A DNA stretch of 8,912 bases from Pseudomonadota bacterium (GTDB lineage Bacteria > Pseudomonadota > Alphaproteobacteria > Rhizobiales > Xanthobacteraceae): NCBI GenBank assembly GCA_023391175.1, contig JAEWBL010000463.1:1-8912 (forward strand), given 5' to 3'. The notes beneath the pieces were generated by a model. That model saw nothing but the letters and a program-made list of their open reading frames with translations. It ran no database searches and was not told where the DNA came from. Shown here one piece after another: positions 1 through 7,314 of this stretch. How positions within the stretch are numbered: position 1 is the stretch's first letter; each line of letters begins with the position of its first letter. The translations under genes were made by a program, and so were the position numbers.

Positions 1-436
1 GCTCATGGGGCATGATGCGGTAGAACGCGCCGGTGCCCAGAGCGGGCTCGCCGAAATGCGCGCCGCCCGCCCCCATGAAGGCGAAGATGAAGAGCGCCAC
101 GCTCGCCGCCGTGGCGAGCGCCACGAACAGCCCATTGCGCCGGAACAGCACCGCCAGAGGACCGGGCCAGGCGTAGTGCGCGTAGGACTGCGCCCGCACC
201 GTCGCCAGCGTCCGCGGCACACTCACGTTGAACTCGTGGGGCGGCGAGAACTGGCAGTCGGTGTAGCAGGCCCCGCAGGCGTGGCAGAGGTTGGCGAGGT
301 AATTGAGGTCGCCGCTGCTGAAGGCGCGCCGCATCTCCATGGCCGGAAACACCGCACACAGACCTTCACAATAGCGGCAGGAGTTGCAGACCGTCATCAG
401 GCGGTCGGCCTCCTTCAGAGCATCAGTGGCGTGCAT
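1..436 (-). CDS. tcuB: TcuB-like tricarballylate/citrate utilisation Fe-S membrane protein, 3'-truncated by window edge
   Basis: This is the electron-transfer partner of TcuA. In the known Tcu system TcuB reoxidises the FADH2 of TcuA through Fe-S clusters and passes electrons to the membrane quinone pool. The first 145 residues are visible. They hold two ferredoxin-type CxxCxxCxxxC motifs, at C17/C20/C23/C27 (VCNSCRYCEGLC) and C51/C54/C57/C61 (NLCHACGACYTDC), followed by SPPHEFNV and a first membrane segment (GLFVALATAASVALFIFAF) near residues 110-130. The stretch MTVCNSCRYCEGLCAVFPAME is very characteristic of the TcuB/CitB and CobZ C-terminal family. The ATG lies inside the end of tcuA (14-bp overlap), which points to translational coupling. 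The remaining heme/membrane part is off the window. CobZ, a fused A+B flavoprotein of cobalamin synthesis, is the main alternative, but the neighbouring symporter gene favours tricarboxylate catabolism. Confidence 0.9.
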   Translation of the reverse strand, partial: MHATDALKEADRLMTVCNSCRYCEGLCAVFPAMEMRRAFSSGDLNYLANLCHACGACYTDCQFSPPHEFNVSVPRTLATVRAQSYAHYAWPGPLAVLFRRNGLFVALATAASVALFIFAFMGAGGAHFGEPALGTGAFYRIMPHE

Positions 437-1820
437 GAGCGGCGGCCTCCCGTCCTGCGATGCGTCCGAACACGCTGCCGATCGTCATGCCGATGCCGGC
501 GGCATATCCGCGGCCCAGCACGTTGCCGGCCATGATCTCGCCGGCGGCAAACAGGTTTTCCGCGCCACCGCCGGAGTCCATGCGCATCCGGGCGTCGGCA
601 TCGACCCGCACACCCAGATAGGTGAAGGTGATGCCGGGACGCACGGGGTAGGCGTAATAGGGCGCCTTCTCCAGCTTGCGCGCCCAGTGCGACTTGGGCG
701 GCGTCAGCCCCTCCGTCCGGCAATCGTCGAGAATCTTGTCGTCGAAGGTACCGGGACGGACCGCGGCATTGAAGCCGTCGACGGTGCGCGTCAGGCTCTC
801 GGCATCGAGGCCCAGCTTACCCGCCAGTTCGGCAATGGTGGGCGCCGAGATGGGCGGGAACAGGGAGGGCATGAACAGCTCGAGCGAAGAGGCGTCGAAG
901 ATGATGTAGGCGATCTGGTCGGGCTGCTGGGCCACGAGCCGCCCCCAGATGGCATAGCGCTTGGGCCAGATGTCCTCCCCCTCGTCGTAGAACCGCTCGG
1001 CCCGGTTGTTCACGACGATGCCGAAGACCACGCAGTCGAGCCGCGTGATGATGCCGCCGTCGAACTTGGGCGCCCGCGCATCGATGGCCACGGCGTGACA
1101 CTGCATCGGGTCGCCGGTCTTCTCCACGCCTCGGTCGATCAGCATTCTCAGCAGGGACCCGCGATTGTAGGGCGTGCCGCGGATGAGGAAGTTTTCTGCG
1201 GGCGGTCCCCAGGCCTCCTTCAGCCAGTCGATGTTGGCCTCGAAGCCGCCGGCGGCCGCGACATAGGCCTTTGCCTCGATGCGGGCGATGCCATCCGGGC
1301 GACGGATGCGGACGCTGTGGCAGCGCCCGCCATCCATCTCGAGGTCGATCACCTCGCAGTCGTAGAGCACCTCGACGCCGAGGCGCTCGGCCGTGAGATA
1401 GAGGGCGTTGAGCATCGCCCGGCCGCCGCCCAGAAAGAACGAGTTGGTGCGGCCAAGGCTGAGCGTGCCGCCGAGCGAGGGCTGCCAGCGGACGCCCTGC
1501 TCGACGATCCAGCCCAGCATGTCCTTGGATTCCCGGATCATCAGCCGGGCCAGATCCTCGTCGGTCTGGCCCTGCGTGACCCGCAACAGGTCGTCGTAGA
1601 ACTCATCCTCGGTATAGGGACCCGAGAGGATGGCCGTTGCGCTGTCGTGGGCGCAGCGCATGTTGCGGGTGTGGCGCGTGTTGCCGCCGCGGTAGAATTT
1701 CGGCGCCGCCTCCACCACCAGGACGGACGCGCCGGAGCGTCGCGCCGAGATGGCGGCGCAAAGCCCGGCGTTGCCGCCACCGATGACGAGGACGTCCACG
1801 CTTGCGAGCGTCGCGTCCAT
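423..1820 (-). CDS. tcuA: TcuA-like FAD-dependent tricarballylate dehydrogenase
   Basis: This is a flavoprotein of the succinate dehydrogenase/fumarate reductase flavoprotein superfamily. In the Tcu pathway TcuA oxidises tricarballylate to cis-aconitate, which enters the TCA cycle. The protein has 465 residues, close to the roughly 467 of Salmonella TcuA. The N-terminal Rossmann motif is VDVLVIGGGNAGLCAA (GGGNAG at residues 14-19) with an acidic E37 at the end of strand 2. GGNTRHTRNMR follows, and the C-terminal FAD-binding stretch is GRGYAAGIGMTIGSVFGRIAG. I chose the ATG at 1820 because the nucleotide-binding fold begins there and GGAG lies about 10 bases upstream. A GTG 35 codons earlier would add an Arg/Ser-rich leader lying wholly inside tcuC. 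The gene starts 4 bp after the tcuC stop and overlaps tcuB by 14 bp. The exact substrate (tricarballylate, citrate or an aconitate isomer) cannot be read from sequence. Confidence 0.9.
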   Translation of the reverse strand: MDATLASVDVLVIGGGNAGLCAAISARRSGASVLVVEAAPKFYRGGNTRHTRNMRCAHDSATAILSGPYTEDEFYDDLLRVTQGQTDEDLARLMIRESKDMLGWIVEQGVRWQPSLGGTLSLGRTNSFFLGGGRAMLNALYLTAERLGVEVLYDCEVIDLEMDGGRCHSVRIRRPDGIARIEAKAYVAAAGGFEANIDWLKEAWGPPAENFLIRGTPYNRGSLLRMLIDRGVEKTGDPMQCHAVAIDARAPKFDGGIITRLDCVVFGIVVNNRAERFYDEGEDIWPKRYAIWGRLVAQQPDQIAYIIFDASSLELFMPSLFPPISAPTIAELAGKLGLDAESLTRTVDGFNAAVRPGTFDDKILDDCRTEGLTPPKSHWARKLEKAPYYAYPVRPGITFTYLGVRVDADARMRMDSGGGAENLFAAGEIMAGNVLGRGYAAGIGMTIGSVFGRIAGREAAAHARH

Positions 1821-1824
1821 CGTC

Positions 1825-3147
1825 TCAGCTCCGCTGCGGGGTCGCGCCCCGACCGCGATAGATGAGGATGGTCGCGATGAGGCCCGAGGCCGCCGCCGCC
1901 ATGAGCCAGAAGCCCGGGGCTGCACGGTTGCCCGTCATGTCGATCAGCCAGGTGGAGACCAGGGGCGTGAACGTGCCGAACAGGGCCGCGGCGAGGGCGA
2001 AGGCGAGCGAGAAGCAGGTGGTGCGCACATGGGCCGGCACCTCTTCAGACAAGGCCGCCACCATGGCGCCGTTATAGACGCCGAAGCACAGGGAGAACCA
2101 CAGCTCCACCATCAGCATCTTGTTGAAGGTCGGCTCCACCACCAGCCACGCCAGGGCGGGATAGGCCGTCGCCAGTGCCAGGATGGCGATGGTCAGCAGC
2201 ACCGGGCGGCGACCCACCCGATCCGAGATGGCGCCGCCGATGGGCAGCCAGATGAAGTTGGTGGTGGCCACCAGCAGCGTGACGAGAAGGCTGTCGGTGA
2301 TCGACAGCTTCAGCACGTTCTTGCCGAAGGTGGGGGTGTAGACGGTGATGAAGTAGAAGGTCACCGTGGTCATGGCCGTCAGCATCATGCCGAGCAGCAC
2401 GATCCGCCAGTTGGCGAGCATCGCGGCGAAGACTTCGCGCTGGGTCGGGTGCTTCTTCTGCTTGAGGAACTCCGGGGTTTCCTCGAGCGTGCGGCGGATG
2501 AGGAAGATGAAGGGGATGATCGCGCAGCCGATGAAGAAGGGAATGCGCCAGCCCCAGGCGGAGATGGTTTCGGCCGGCATCAGCTGGCTCAGCGAGAAGC
2601 CGATGATGGCCGCGAAGAAGATGGCGACCTGCTGGCTGGCCGACTGGAACGAGGTGTAGAAACCCTTGTTGCCCGGCGTCGCGATCTCGAACAGGTAGAT
2701 CGAGACGCCGCCCAGCTCCACGCCCGCCGAGAAGCCCTGCAACAGGCGGCCGAACAGCACGATGAGCGGCGCGGCGATGCCGATCTGCGCGTAGGTGGGA
2801 CACACGGCGATCAGCACCGTTCCGGCGGCCATGATGCCGAGGGTCACGATCAGGCCCTTGCGGCGGCCGATGTGATCGAGATAGGCGCCAAGCACGATGG
2901 CGCCGACGGGCCGCATCAGCGCGCCGAGCCAGAAGGTGGTGAAGGTGAGCAGCAGCTCGGTGACTTCATTTCCGGTCGGGAAGAACGCCTTGGAGATCGA
3001 CGTCGCGTAGAAGCCGAAGAGGAAGAAATCGAACTGCTCGAGGAAGTTGCCGCTCGTCGAGCGCAGGATGGCTGCGGTTCTCGACTTGATCGCAGGCACC
3101 TCTGCGGTCGCGGTGGATGGAACGGCGGCTGCCGATGGCCCGACCAT
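1825..3147 (-). CDS. tcuC: TcuC-like MFS tricarballylate/citrate:proton symporter
   Basis: This is a 12-helix inner-membrane transporter of the metabolite:H+ symporter branch of the major facilitator superfamily, expected to import tricarballylate or citrate with protons. It has 440 residues against about 434 for TcuC/CitA. The first helix begins with [16 protein letters not shown], the version of GNFxEWFDF found in this branch. The MFS signature between helices 2 and 3 is D91-HIGRRKG, and its repeat between helices 8 and 9 is SDRVGRRP. A charged central loop ([22 protein letters not shown]) separates the two halves. The ATG at 3147 is preferred because GGGGGA stands 6 bases upstream. Longer in-frame extensions (to 3261) are Arg-rich and have no membrane character. 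It is the first gene of the tight tcuC-tcuA-tcuB group. Confidence 0.88.
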   Translation of the reverse strand: MVGPSAAAVPSTATAEVPAIKSRTAAILRSTSGNFLEQFDFFLFGFYATSISKAFFPTGNEVTELLLTFTTFWLGALMRPVGAIVLGAYLDHIGRRKGLIVTLGIMAAGTVLIAVCPTYAQIGIAAPLIVLFGRLLQGFSAGVELGGVSIYLFEIATPGNKGFYTSFQSASQQVAIFFAAIIGFSLSQLMPAETISAWGWRIPFFIGCAIIPFIFLIRRTLEETPEFLKQKKHPTQREVFAAMLANWRIVLLGMMLTAMTTVTFYFITVYTPTFGKNVLKLSITDSLLVTLLVATTNFIWLPIGGAISDRVGRRPVLLTIAILALATAYPALAWLVVEPTFNKMLMVELWFSLCFGVYNGAMVAALSEEVPAHVRTTCFSLAFALAAALFGTFTPLVSTWLIDMTGNRAAPGFWLMAAAASGLIATILIYRGRGATPQRS

Positions 3148-3153
3148 GCGTTG

Positions 3154-3159
3154 TCCCCC
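3154..3159 (-). promoter_or_regulatory. Ribosome binding site of tcuC
   Basis: GGGGGA reads on the minus strand 6 bases before the ATG at 3147. It supports this start over the Arg-rich upstream extension. Confidence 0.6.
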
Positions 3160-3295
3160 ATGCCGGCGCAGCCGCTCGCGGCGTCTCTGCGCTGCTTCTT
3201 GTTGCTTCGTCCGGCCGTCTGCAGCCCGCCGGTCCCTTGGCGGGAATCCGGCGCAGCCCATCGCATGACGGCATCGGCGGGGAGCCTAGGGGCGG

Positions 3296-3316
3296 GAACC
3301 TGTCAAGAACCTGTCA
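3296..3316. repeat. Tandem direct repeat GAACCTGTCA, 11-bp period, upstream of tcuC
   Basis: GAACCTGTCA occurs at 3296-3305 and again, exactly, at 3307-3316 with one base between. On the minus strand the pair reads TGACAGGTTC twice, and the bases across the junction give a consensus -35 hexamer, TTGACA (3306 to 3301). No good -10 hexamer follows at 16-18 bp. OmpR/PhoB-type regulators commonly bind direct half-sites about 10-11 bp apart, so this is a candidate activator site for the response regulator encoded at 4675. That assignment is inference. The rest of the 217-bp gap (3148-3364) holds no gene that I can see. Confidence 0.45.
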
Positions 3317-3364
3317 CGTGCGCTGCAACGATCGTCGGATGCGCATGGGCGATCGCCGCCGCGA

Positions 3365-4462
3365 TCATTCGCCTTCGAGCGCCTTCCGCCAGTCGCGGAA
3401 GAAGATGCGGCGACGCGACTGGTCCTGGTAGGCCAGAAGCTCGGGGCCCACATGGATCGGGCGCAGCCGTGCGGGATCGGCTCCGGCTTCCGCCGGCGGC
3501 GGCATGTCGAGCCGGACGGTGCCGAAGTCCCGACGCGCGAGATCCTCCTGCCCTTCGCGGGACAGAAGGAAATCCAGGAAGAGATGCGCCTGCTCGGGGT
3601 GCGGCGCCTGTTTGGGAATGAGCGCGATGCGCGTCATCACCAGCGTGTAGTCCTCGAAGGCCACGACGCCGAGGGCCGGCTCCTCCCGCGCCCGGGCCCG
3701 GGCATAGGAGGAGATGGTGTTGTAGGCGAACAGCTGGTCGCCGTCCGACACGCGGTCGAGCATGGTGTGTGCAAACGAATAGAATTTCGGCCCGGTCCGC
3801 CCCAGGGCCCGCACCAGTTGCCAGGTGTCTGCGGTGATGCGCACATCACTGTTCCAGAACAGGAAACCGGTGCCGCTGCGCTCCGGGTCGTAAGCCGCCA
3901 CCTTGCCCCGATAGGCCGTGCCCTTCTCGCGCAGGAGGCGGACGAAATCGGCATGGGTGCGCGGCACGTCTTCCGGCGGCACGCGCATCTTGTTGTAGAC
4001 GAGGACGATGGGCTCCGCCGTGACGCCGAAGGCCTCGTTACGCCACACCGCCCACGGCGGAAGCATCGCCGTGGCGGGGGATTCGTGGCGCGCGGCATAG
4101 CCGTCATTGACCAGCTTGATCTGGAGATCCATGGCGGAACTCCAGGCGATATCGGGACATGGGCGGGCGTCGTTGCACTCCACCACGTCGGAATAGACGT
4201 ACAGCGAATTCTTGTGCCGGTAGGTCAGTTTGATGTCGGGATAGCGCGCCCGCCAGTGCTCCAGAAGTTCGCCCATTTCCACGAGATCGATGGAAGACAC
4301 GACGGTGAGCGAACCCGCGGTGCCGGTGCCGACCGAGATCTCGTCAGAGCGGGACTGCGCTTCAGCCGGGCGCCCCCCGACCGCGAGGCCCCCCGCAACG
4401 AGGACTACGGCAAGGAGGATTCCGCTCAGGCGCCCTGCAACCGCCCGAAAGCGTCGCACCAT
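3365..4462 (-). CDS. Secreted extracellular solute-binding protein (ABC family 1 type), likely sensory partner
   Basis: This is a periplasmic binding protein with no permease or ATPase gene beside it. From the ATG at 4462 it has 365 residues. It starts with a typical signal peptide: MVRRFR, a hydrophobic core LSGILLAVVLVAGGLAVGG, and a likely cut after AEA near residue 35. The mature part resembles the iron/spermidine/phosphoglycerate-type family 1 binding proteins: SLTVVSSID at the first strand, EPIVLVYNK and the FLDFLLSREGQEDLA helix. Two cysteines (ECNDARPC) may form a disulphide. Starts at 4498 (ATG), 4507 (ATG) or 4528 (GTG) are also open, and the Shine-Dalgarno evidence is weak for each; I chose the one that gives a clean signal peptide. 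It is divergent from a TctDE-like two-component pair and lies upstream of tcuCAB in the same direction. By analogy with PgtC and BctC, I infer that it presents a ligand to the kinase. Confidence 0.83.
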   Translation of the reverse strand: MVRRFRAVAGRLSGILLAVVLVAGGLAVGGRPAEAQSRSDEISVGTGTAGSLTVVSSIDLVEMGELLEHWRARYPDIKLTYRHKNSLYVYSDVVECNDARPCPDIAWSSAMDLQIKLVNDGYAARHESPATAMLPPWAVWRNEAFGVTAEPIVLVYNKMRVPPEDVPRTHADFVRLLREKGTAYRGKVAAYDPERSGTGFLFWNSDVRITADTWQLVRALGRTGPKFYSFAHTMLDRVSDGDQLFAYNTISSYARARAREEPALGVVAFEDYTLVMTRIALIPKQAPHPEQAHLFLDFLLSREGQEDLARRDFGTVRLDMPPPAEAGADPARLRPIHVGPELLAYQDQSRRRIFFRDWRKALEGE

Positions 4463-4674
4463 GGACGGCGTGTCGATCCGCCCCCAGTCGCTGCCCATCG
4501 GGGCCATCCAGCCGCCTGCCGCACGCACGTCCGCACTCTCTTGAACTTGCTTCCGTTAGCCGGTCTACATTATGCGATGCGACGGGTGTGGTCACGTATG
4601 GGGCATCCTTCCCGCTTTGAACCTGGGGCGGTCACGCCTTGCGGCCGGTTGCAGCCCGGCCGGGAGACGGCTTG
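4463..4674. promoter_or_regulatory. Divergent promoter region between binding protein and response regulator
   Basis: This 212-bp gap contains the most AT-rich stretch nearby (about 4535-4580), including TTGAAC (4541-4546) and, 19 bp on, TACATT (4566-4571). Together these form a weak plus-strand promoter candidate for the two-component pair. TTGAAC(T/C)TG occurs twice, at 4541-4549 and 4617-4625, and shares GAACCTG with the tandem repeat before tcuC. GTCACG occurs at 4591-4596 and 4631-4636 and also just after that repeat at 3313-3318. These shared words might mark regulator sites, but they are short. Part of the region may be coding if the binding protein starts further upstream. Confidence 0.35.
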
Positions 4675-5340
4675 ATGCGTATCCTCATCGTGGAAGACGA
4701 CCGGGCGCTGGCGAGCGGACTGAAGCGCTCCCTTGCATCCCTCGGCTATGCGGTCGACCACGAGGCCGATGCAGCCGATGCCGTGGGGCTCGCGACCCGC
4801 GAGGCGTACAATCTGGTGGTGCTCGATCTCGGCCTGCCCAACGGCAGCGGATATGACGTGCTCAGGGCGATCCGCCGCGCCGGCCTCAAGACGCCCGTGA
4901 TGATCCTCACCGCACGCGACCATGTGAGCGAGAAGGTGAAGGCCCTCGACCTCGGCGCTGACGATTACGTAAACAAGCCGTTCGCCCTCGCCGAGTTCGA
5001 GGCGCGGGTGCGGGCGCTGGTGCGCCGGGGCTTCGGCGTCAGCGACGCCCTGATCGAGTTCGGGCCGCTGCAGTTCGATACCGTGCAGCACATCGCGCGG
5101 CTGGAGGGGAGCCCGCTCGATCTCCGCCGGCGGGAGCTCGCGGTCCTGCATCTCCTTCTGGTCCAGGCGGGCAAGCTCGTGCCCAAGGCCCGCCTTATCT
5201 CGGAGGTGTTCGGGCTGGACGACGCGGTGGGGCCGAATGCCCTTGAACTGTACATCGCCCGCCTGCGCAAGAAGCTCGGGGCGGGCGGGTTGCGCATCCG
5301 CACCGTCCGCGGGCTCGGCTACATGCTGGAGAAGGACTGA
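4675..5340 (+). CDS. OmpR/PhoB-family response regulator, TctD-like
   Basis: This is a cytoplasmic DNA-binding response regulator of 221 residues, the usual size for the family. The receiver domain covers about residues 1-115, with the acidic pair D8/D9 (ILIVEDD), phosphoacceptor D51 (VVLDLGLPNGSGYDVL), switch T79 (MILTARD) and K101 (DDYVNKPF). A winged-helix Trans_Reg_C domain covers about residues 127-220, with LRRRELAVLHLLL, a recognition region around NALELYIARLRKKL, and the terminal hairpin IRTVRGLGYMLE. The ATG at 4675 fits the exact start of the receiver fold and has GGGAG 8 bases upstream. The stop overlaps the kinase ATG by one base, so the two are co-translated. The receiver and its kinase most resemble the TctD/TctE group that responds to tricarboxylates, but the target promoter is not shown by sequence. 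tcuCAB and the divergent binding-protein gene are the nearest candidates. Confidence 0.95.
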   Translation: MRILIVEDDRALASGLKRSLASLGYAVDHEADAADAVGLATREAYNLVVLDLGLPNGSGYDVLRAIRRAGLKTPVMILTARDHVSEKVKALDLGADDYVNKPFALAEFEARVRALVRRGFGVSDALIEFGPLQFDTVQHIARLEGSPLDLRRRELAVLHLLLVQAGKLVPKARLISEVFGLDDAVGPNALELYIARLRKKLGAGGLRIRTVRGLGYMLEKD

Positions 5341-6773
5341 TGCGCCCCACCCGCCGCTCGCTGAAGCGCGCGGTCCTTCTCAATCTGCTCGCGCCGGTGC
5401 TGCTGCTGGCGGTGGCCATCGGCGCCGGCGGCTATCTCACCATCACGTCGGTGGTGGAGAGCTCCCACGACCGCCTCCTCGACGGCTCCCTGATGGCCAT
5501 CGCCGAGCGTCTGGCGGTGGAGAGCGGCGAGGTGGTGGTGGACATGCCGCAGGTGGCTCTGGGCATGCTCGAAACCAAGACGCAGGACAATGTCTATTAC
5601 CTCGTCGCCTCGGACGCCGGGCCGGTGACGGGCTATCCCGACCTGCCGCTCGGCGGGATGGCGGCCGCCCTACCCGGCCAGCCGGTCCACTGGAACGACA
5701 CCTATCGCGGCAATGCCGTGCGGCTCGCAGCGGTGGCACGTCGCGTCTATGGCGTCGAGCACCCGGTCATCGTCGCCGTCGCCGAGACCCGGCTCGCCCG
5801 CAACCAGCTGCGCAACGAAATGCTGCGGAACCTGGGTCTTGCGGAAGCCGTCCTCATCCTCGCCATCGGGGTTCTGGCGTGGGTGTCCGTCGAGCGCGGG
5901 CTGATGCCGCTCGCCGACCTCAGCCGGCAGATCGACACCCGCGCCGTCAGCGACTGGCGCGACCTGCGGCCGCTCGATCTGTCCGAGGTGCCGCAGGAGG
6001 CGATGGCCCCCGCCACCGCCATCAACGCCATGTTCGAGCGCCTGCGCTCGGCGACGGAGCTGCTACGGCGCTTCACCGCCGACGCCTCCCATCAGATGCG
6101 CACGCCGCTCGCCATCGTCAGGATGCATGTGGACCTGCTGCGGCGGGAAAGTGCGGATCCCGAGCTGCGGGGCAGCGCGCTGGCCGAGCTGGACCAGGGC
6201 GCCGAACGGCTGGAGCGGCTCATCACCCAGCTTCTCACCCTGGCCCGCGCCGACGAAAGCGCGGTTTCAGCCGCAGGCGGTACGTCTTGCGATCTGGGCG
6301 AGGTGATCGAGCACGTCATCGCCGAACGCATCGCCGGCATTCCGGCAGACACCCAGGTCTCCTGCCTGATCAAACACCGCCCGCTGCCGCTCGTGTCCGA
6401 CACGGTGCTGCTGTCCGAGCTGCTGGGCAATCTTCTCGACAATGCGGTGAAATATTCCGGCGCCGGCGGCCAGGTGGTGCTGTGCGCCGACCGCAGCGGC
6501 GATGCTGCCGTGGTCACCGTCGAGGACAGCGGCCCCGGCATTCCCGAAGCCGAGCGCGAGCGCGTGTTCCAGCGCTTCTACCGTGCGCGGAACCAGGCAG
6601 ACGTGCCGGGCAGCGGCCTTGGCCTTTCGATCGTGAAGGTGATCGCGGACCTGCTGCACATTTCGATCGTCCTTGATGGCAGCCCGGACCTCGGCGGCCT
6701 GCGGGTCACCCTGCGCATGGCGCTGTCCCCATTGCTCGGCCATGAGGCGGCCGGAACTGCGGCGCGGGGCTAG
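5340..6773 (+). CDS. Sensor histidine kinase, TctE-like
   Basis: This is an inner-membrane sensor kinase of 477 residues, the cognate partner of the regulator it overlaps. Membrane helix 1 lies at about residues 12-36 and helix 2 at about 165-184. They enclose a periplasmic sensor of about 130 residues resembling the 2CSK_N domain of TctE (SSHDRLLDGSLMAIAERL after helix 1). A short linker region leads to the dimerisation helix with the phosphoacceptor H251 (FTADASHQMRTPLAIV). The ATPase domain shows the N box (N364/N368 in LLGNLLDNAVKYS), the G1 box (D396-SGPG), the F box (VFQRFYRA) and the G2 box (G424-SGLGLSIV). All catalytic elements are intact. The stop codon lies directly against a decayed transposase segment; the last residues (ALSPLLGHEAAGTAARG) run a little past the conserved end, so a small change of the C-terminus at that junction is possible. 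Confidence 0.95.
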   Translation: MRPTRRSLKRAVLLNLLAPVLLLAVAIGAGGYLTITSVVESSHDRLLDGSLMAIAERLAVESGEVVVDMPQVALGMLETKTQDNVYYLVASDAGPVTGYPDLPLGGMAAALPGQPVHWNDTYRGNAVRLAAVARRVYGVEHPVIVAVAETRLARNQLRNEMLRNLGLAEAVLILAIGVLAWVSVERGLMPLADLSRQIDTRAVSDWRDLRPLDLSEVPQEAMAPATAINAMFERLRSATELLRRFTADASHQMRTPLAIVRMHVDLLRRESADPELRGSALAELDQGAERLERLITQLLTLARADESAVSAAGGTSCDLGEVIEHVIAERIAGIPADTQVSCLIKHRPLPLVSDTVLLSELLGNLLDNAVKYSGAGGQVVLCADRSGDAAVVTVEDSGPGIPEAERERVFQRFYRARNQADVPGSGLGLSIVKVIADLLHISIVLDGSPDLGGLRVTLRMALSPLLGHEAAGTAARG

Positions 6774-6795
6774 ACGCGGGTTTCCGCCGGGCCAC

Positions 6796-7277
6796 AAGCG
6801 CACGCTTGGCACCCGGCGTCCCATCCTGGTGCCGGATCGGGTCAATGTCCGCTGGAGCCTTGATTTCGTGTCGGATGCCTTCACGCACGGTCGGCGTCGA
6901 CGACTTCAGCCGGGAGTGCCTGGCGCTGGTGGCCGACACTCGCTCTCGGCCCATGGTCCCAGCCGAGCGGCGTCGAATGGCACGACATCGCTCCCGGCAA
7001 GCCGATGCAGAACGGCTTCGTCGAGAGCTTCAACGGTCGCCTCCGGGACGAATGCCTGAACGAGACCCAATTCTCGAGCCTGGGCCAGGCCCGTTCCGCA
7101 ATCGCCTGATGGAAGGAGGACTTCAACCTGAACCGCCCTCATTCGGCTCTCGGCAATCCATCCCCCGCCGAGTTCGCGGCAACAATCCTCTGGAAACCCA
7201 GGCCGCCTGAGGCCAAAAATCAACCCTCGGTCTCTTTTCCTAACCGGAGGAGAAAAGGGGCTCAGGTCACCAGATGA
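6796..7277 (+). pseudogene. Decayed IS3-family (IS407-like) transposase OrfB remnant
   Basis: These are pieces of an rve-type DDE integrase-like transposase spread over three frames. The first piece (from about 6796) reads [24 protein letters not shown] and on through [10 protein letters not shown], with the first catalytic Asp in LDF. After a deletion near 6893-6898 the second piece reads [16 protein letters not shown] third piece (from 6975) reads [21 protein letters not shown] and continues [23 protein letters not shown], with the catalytic Glu in VESFNG, then a TGA at 7107-7109, then WKEDFNLNRPHSALGNPSPAEFAA. Only about 34 bases separate VADT from EWHDI where intact relatives have around 50 residues including the SDNG Asp. 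The protein is therefore dead. There is no sign of OrfA or the left end. The assignment to IS3 family is firm; the subgroup is from memory. Confidence 0.87.
7239..7269. mobile_element. Probable right terminal end of the IS3-family remnant
   Basis: Read on the minus strand the element would begin TGACCTGAGCCCC, a 5'-TG terminus like those of IS3-family inverted repeats. It sits just past the C-terminal transposase codons, where the right end should be. A matching left repeat is not seen near 6774, so the element is truncated on that side. A target duplication cannot be judged. Confidence 0.5.
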
Positions 7278-7314
7278 CACGTCAAGGGACGGGGCGCTTG
7301 AGCGGGGAGGGGCG

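Noticed and set aside
384..1865. A 493-codon plus-strand open frame opposite tcuA
   Set aside because: It is an antisense shadow of the flavoprotein gene, with no family resemblance.
1750..3621. A 623-codon plus-strand open frame opposite tcuC
   Set aside because: The translation is His/Gly/Arg/Asp-rich and low in complexity, with no recognisable domain. It is the antisense shadow of a clear transporter gene in GC-rich DNA.
3452..4675. A 407-codon plus-strand open frame opposite the binding protein gene
   Set aside because: It is an antisense shadow; the minus-strand product has a signal peptide and family motifs.
5237..6676. A 479-codon plus-strand frame overlapping the kinase
   Set aside because: It is a Pro/Arg/Ala-rich frame-shifted shadow. 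The kinase motifs H, N, G1 and G2 all lie in the 5340 frame.
7229..7260. Possible terminator from CTTTTC and GAAAAG around 7234-7256
   Set aside because: The stem is about six pairs with poor continuation and no T-run after it. It lies in the transposase remnant's right end.
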